Part shown: one piece after another, positions 45,626 through 47,306 of the stretch
Layout of the letters: each line of letters starts with the position of its first letter
Numbering within the stretch: the stretch's first letter is position 1
DNA from: Sphingopyxis sp. KK2
Lineage (GTDB): Bacteria; Pseudomonadota; Alphaproteobacteria; Sphingomonadales; Sphingomonadaceae
Reading direction: 5' to 3'
Length of the DNA stretch: 47,306 bases
Assembly (NCBI RefSeq): GCF_001990265.1
Contig: NZ_LYVN01000015.1
Location: 1 to 47,306, forward strand
Notes under the pieces: model-generated
The model's database searches: none
What the model was told of the DNA's origin: nothing
The model's input: the letters and a program-made list of their open reading frames with translations, nothing else
Position numbers and translations under genes: made by a program

Positions 45626-46111
45626 ATGCCGCACTTCACGACCAGTTTTTCGGCCCGCCGGGCGCCCCTGCTGCTGGGCGTCGTCGCGCTCGCGCTCGCC
45701 AGTGGTGGTTGCACCCAGCTCAAGGGGCGGCAGGGCTATGTCGCCGACCCGGTGCTGACCGACGCGATCGCGCCGGGCATCGACAATCGCGAGTCGGTCG
45801 AAAAGACGCTCGGCCGCCCGACCTTCGTCGGCCAGTTCAGCGACAATGAATATTATTATGTGTCGCGCGAAACGCGCCAGCTCGCCTTTGCCAACCCGCG
45901 CCCGGTGGCGCAGCAGGTGCTGCGCGTGCGCTTCGACAATGCCGGCAACGTCGCCGCGGTCGATCGCACCGGAATCGAACTGGTCAGCAAGATCAGCCCC
46001 GAAGGCGACAAGACCCCGACGCTCGGCCGCGAACGCAGCTTCTTCCAGGATATCTTCGGCAATATCGGCGCGGTCGGCGCGCCGGGTGCCGGGGCTCCCG
46101 GCGGTCCGTAG
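45626..46111 (+). CDS. bamE: Outer-membrane assembly lipoprotein BamE
   Basis: A 161-residue BamE (SmpA/OmlA), a lipoprotein of the BAM complex that inserts beta-barrel proteins. The lipobox ASGGC puts the lipidated Cys at residue 29. The core has GIDNRESVEKTLGRPTFVG, EYYYVSRETRQLAFANPRPV and VLRVRFDNAGNVAAVDR. A Gly/Pro tail closes the protein. The ATG at 45626 is used; a TTG just before it is less likely. An intrinsic terminator follows. Confidence 0.93.
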   Translation: MPHFTTSFSARRAPLLLGVVALALASGGCTQLKGRQGYVADPVLTDAIAPGIDNRESVEKTLGRPTFVGQFSDNEYYYVSRETRQLAFANPRPVAQQVLRVRFDNAGNVAAVDRTGIELVSKISPEGDKTPTLGRERSFFQDIFGNIGAVGAPGAGAPGGP

Positions 46112-46137
46112 ACCGGGCGCATTCGGACAGGAAAAAG

Positions 46138-46170
46138 AGCGGCGGCGCCCCGGGGCGACCGCCGCTTTTC
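46138..46170. terminator. Bidirectional intrinsic terminator
   Basis: An 8-bp stem (arms 46138-46145 and 46159-46166, AGCGGCGG / CCGCCGCT) with a GC-rich loop is preceded by GAAAAAG and followed by TTTTCTTT, so it works in both directions. It ends bamE and the converging malic enzyme gene. Confidence 0.85.
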
Positions 46171-46181
46171 TTTGTCCGGCC

Positions 46182-47306
46182 TTACTCGGTGATCCCGCCG
46201 GCGGCGAGCACCGCCAGCGTCACCAGGTCCGATGCGGTCGATGCCATCGTCGCGACCTGCACCGGCTTTTCCATGCCGACGAGCATCGGCCCGATTACCG
46301 CGCTGCCGCCGAGTTCGCGCAGCAGCTTCGCCGACAGATTGCCCGACTGCAGCCCCGGCATGACCAGCACATTCGCGGGCCCCGACAGGCGGCAGAAGGG
46401 ATAATTTGCCATCACCTTGGGGTTCAGCGCGACGTCGGGCGACATTTCGCCTTCATATTCGAACCCCGGTTTGCGCGCGTCGAGGATCGCCACCGCGTCG
46501 CGGATATTGTCGAGCCACGATCCCGGCGGGTTGCCGAAGGTCGAATAGGAGAGAAAGGCGACGCGCGGTTCATGGCCCATGCGGCGCGCGACCTGCGCGG
46601 TGCGTTCGGCGATGTCGGCGAGTTGCTGTGCCGACGGGCGTTCGTTGACCGTCGTGTCGGACATGAACACCGTGTGGTGCTGTCCGACGAGGACGTGGAT
46701 ACCGAAATTGGTCTGGCCCTCGGCGGGGTCGATCACGCGCCGCACTTCGCGCATCGTCTGCGAATAGGTGCGCGTCGTGCCCGTGATCATCGCGTCGCCG
46801 AGCCCGAGCTGGAGCAGCAGCGAGCCGAAGATGTTGCGGTCGCGGTTGACCATGCGCTCGATATCGCGGCGCAGATATCCGCGGCGCTGCAGCCGTTCGT
46901 ACAGCATGTCGACCATCTGCGGCACATGCGGCGAATTGACGCTGTTGTGGACCTCGAAGCTCTCGGGGTCGGCGACCCCCATCTCCTTGAGCTTGTCCTG
47001 CAAGCCTTCGCGTCCGACGAGCACCGGGATGCCGTAACCGCCGTCGCGGAACTGGATTGCGGCGCGCAGTACCACTTCTTCCTCGCCCTCGGCAAAGACG
47101 ACGCGCTTCGGATTGGCGCGCGCGGCTTCATAGGCGAGCGTCAGCACCGAGGTCGTCGGGTTGAGCCGCGCTTTCAGGCTGTTGCGATAGGCCGCCATGT
47201 CCTCGATCGGCTGTCCGGCGACGCCGGTGTCCATCGCCGCCTTGGCGACCGCGGCGGGCACGATTTCCATCAGTCGCGGGTCGAAGGGCGAGGGGATGAT
47301 ATATTC
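46182..47306 (-). CDS. NADP-dependent malic enzyme (malic enzyme-phosphotransacetylase fusion), C-terminal part
   Basis: The last 374 codons of a malic enzyme fused to a phosphate acyltransferase-like domain (MaeB type); the start lies beyond the right edge. The first visible residues EYIIPSPFDPRLMEIVP match the end of the malic enzyme NAD(P) domain. The rest is the phosphotransacetylase-like domain: KRVVFAEGEEEVVLRAA, VGREGLQDKLKEMGV, AMITGTTRTYSQTMREVRRVIDP, FMSDTTVNERPSAQQLADIA, and FCRLSGPANVLVMPGLQSGNLSAKLLRELGG. In such fusions this domain is regulatory (acetyl-CoA sensing) rather than clearly enzymatic. It makes pyruvate from malate. Confidence 0.94.
   Translation of the reverse strand, partial: EYIIPSPFDPRLMEIVPAAVAKAAMDTGVAGQPIEDMAAYRNSLKARLNPTTSVLTLAYEAARANPKRVVFAEGEEEVVLRAAIQFRDGGYGIPVLVGREGLQDKLKEMGVADPESFEVHNSVNSPHVPQMVDMLYERLQRRGYLRRDIERMVNRDRNIFGSLLLQLGLGDAMITGTTRTYSQTMREVRRVIDPAEGQTNFGIHVLVGQHHTVFMSDTTVNERPSAQQLADIAERTAQVARRMGHEPRVAFLSYSTFGNPPGSWLDNIRDAVAILDARKPGFEYEGEMSPDVALNPKVMANYPFCRLSGPANVLVMPGLQSGNLSAKLLRELGGSAVIGPMLVGMEKPVQVATMASTASDLVTLAVLAAGGITE

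Overview
The window is high-GC chromosomal DNA from an alphaproteobacterium, most likely a member of the Sphingomonadaceae (Sphingopyxis or Sphingomonas type). This rests on protein character, on small sphingomonad-type families (DUF6489, DUF1491, DUF1489, DUF1737), on a TonB-dependent receptor, and on the hemE / DUF299 gene pair flanking a replication origin. The genus is inference; nearly every gene is core.

Region 1 (1-9911) is the left arm of an origin-proximal cluster, mostly on the minus strand. It holds mnmG (cut by the window edge), mnmE, a DUF6489 protein, a plus-strand island (dienelactone hydrolase, NTF2-like protein, FMN-binding glutamate synthase-like protein), DUF1489, a DUF2007-type membrane protein, TerC, an ABM-fold monooxygenase, rho, hemJ and hemE. 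Region 2 (9912-10250) is the probable chromosomal origin: an AT-rich tract next to hemE, two perfect DnaA boxes plus near matches, and five clustered GANTC sites. Region 3 (10251-15407) is the right arm, on the plus strand: the PPDK/PEP-synthase regulator (the Rickettsia RP001 homologue), maf, aroE, coaE, dnaQ, hpf, ptsN and DUF1491.

Region 4 (15408-26384) is mixed. It contains a possible small RNA with an intrinsic terminator, a SleB-type wall hydrolase, a lipoprotein / M14 carboxypeptidase / GNAT overlapping operon, an hsp20 gene with a ROSE-type RNA thermometer, gpmA, a TonB-dependent receptor, dapD with a HAD hydrolase, a visibly lower-GC acyltransferase-3/SGNH gene that looks acquired, and a deoxyinosine glycosylase-type gene.

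Region 5 (26385-43615) is the str-S10-spc superoperon: rpsL, rpsG, fusA, tuf, rpsJ, rplC, rplD, rplW, rplB, rpsS, rplV, rpsC, rplP, rpmC, rpsQ, rplN, rplX, rplE, rpsN, rpsH, rplF, rplR, rpsE, rpmD, a DUF1737 gene, rplO, secY and adk. The usual rpsM-rpsK-rpoA-rplQ block does not follow adk. Several spacers hold strong hairpins. The 279-base rpsJ-rplC spacer is exceptional: four stem-loops, two of them with UUCG loops, and two mutually exclusive pairings. It is my best candidate for an undescribed regulatory RNA.

Region 6 (43616-47306) has an SRPBCC protein, a YceD (DUF177) / ubiquinol-cytochrome c chaperone pair, bamE, a bidirectional terminator, and the 3' part of a malic enzyme-phosphotransacetylase fusion gene. 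No tRNA, rRNA, insertion sequence, prophage or CRISPR array was seen.
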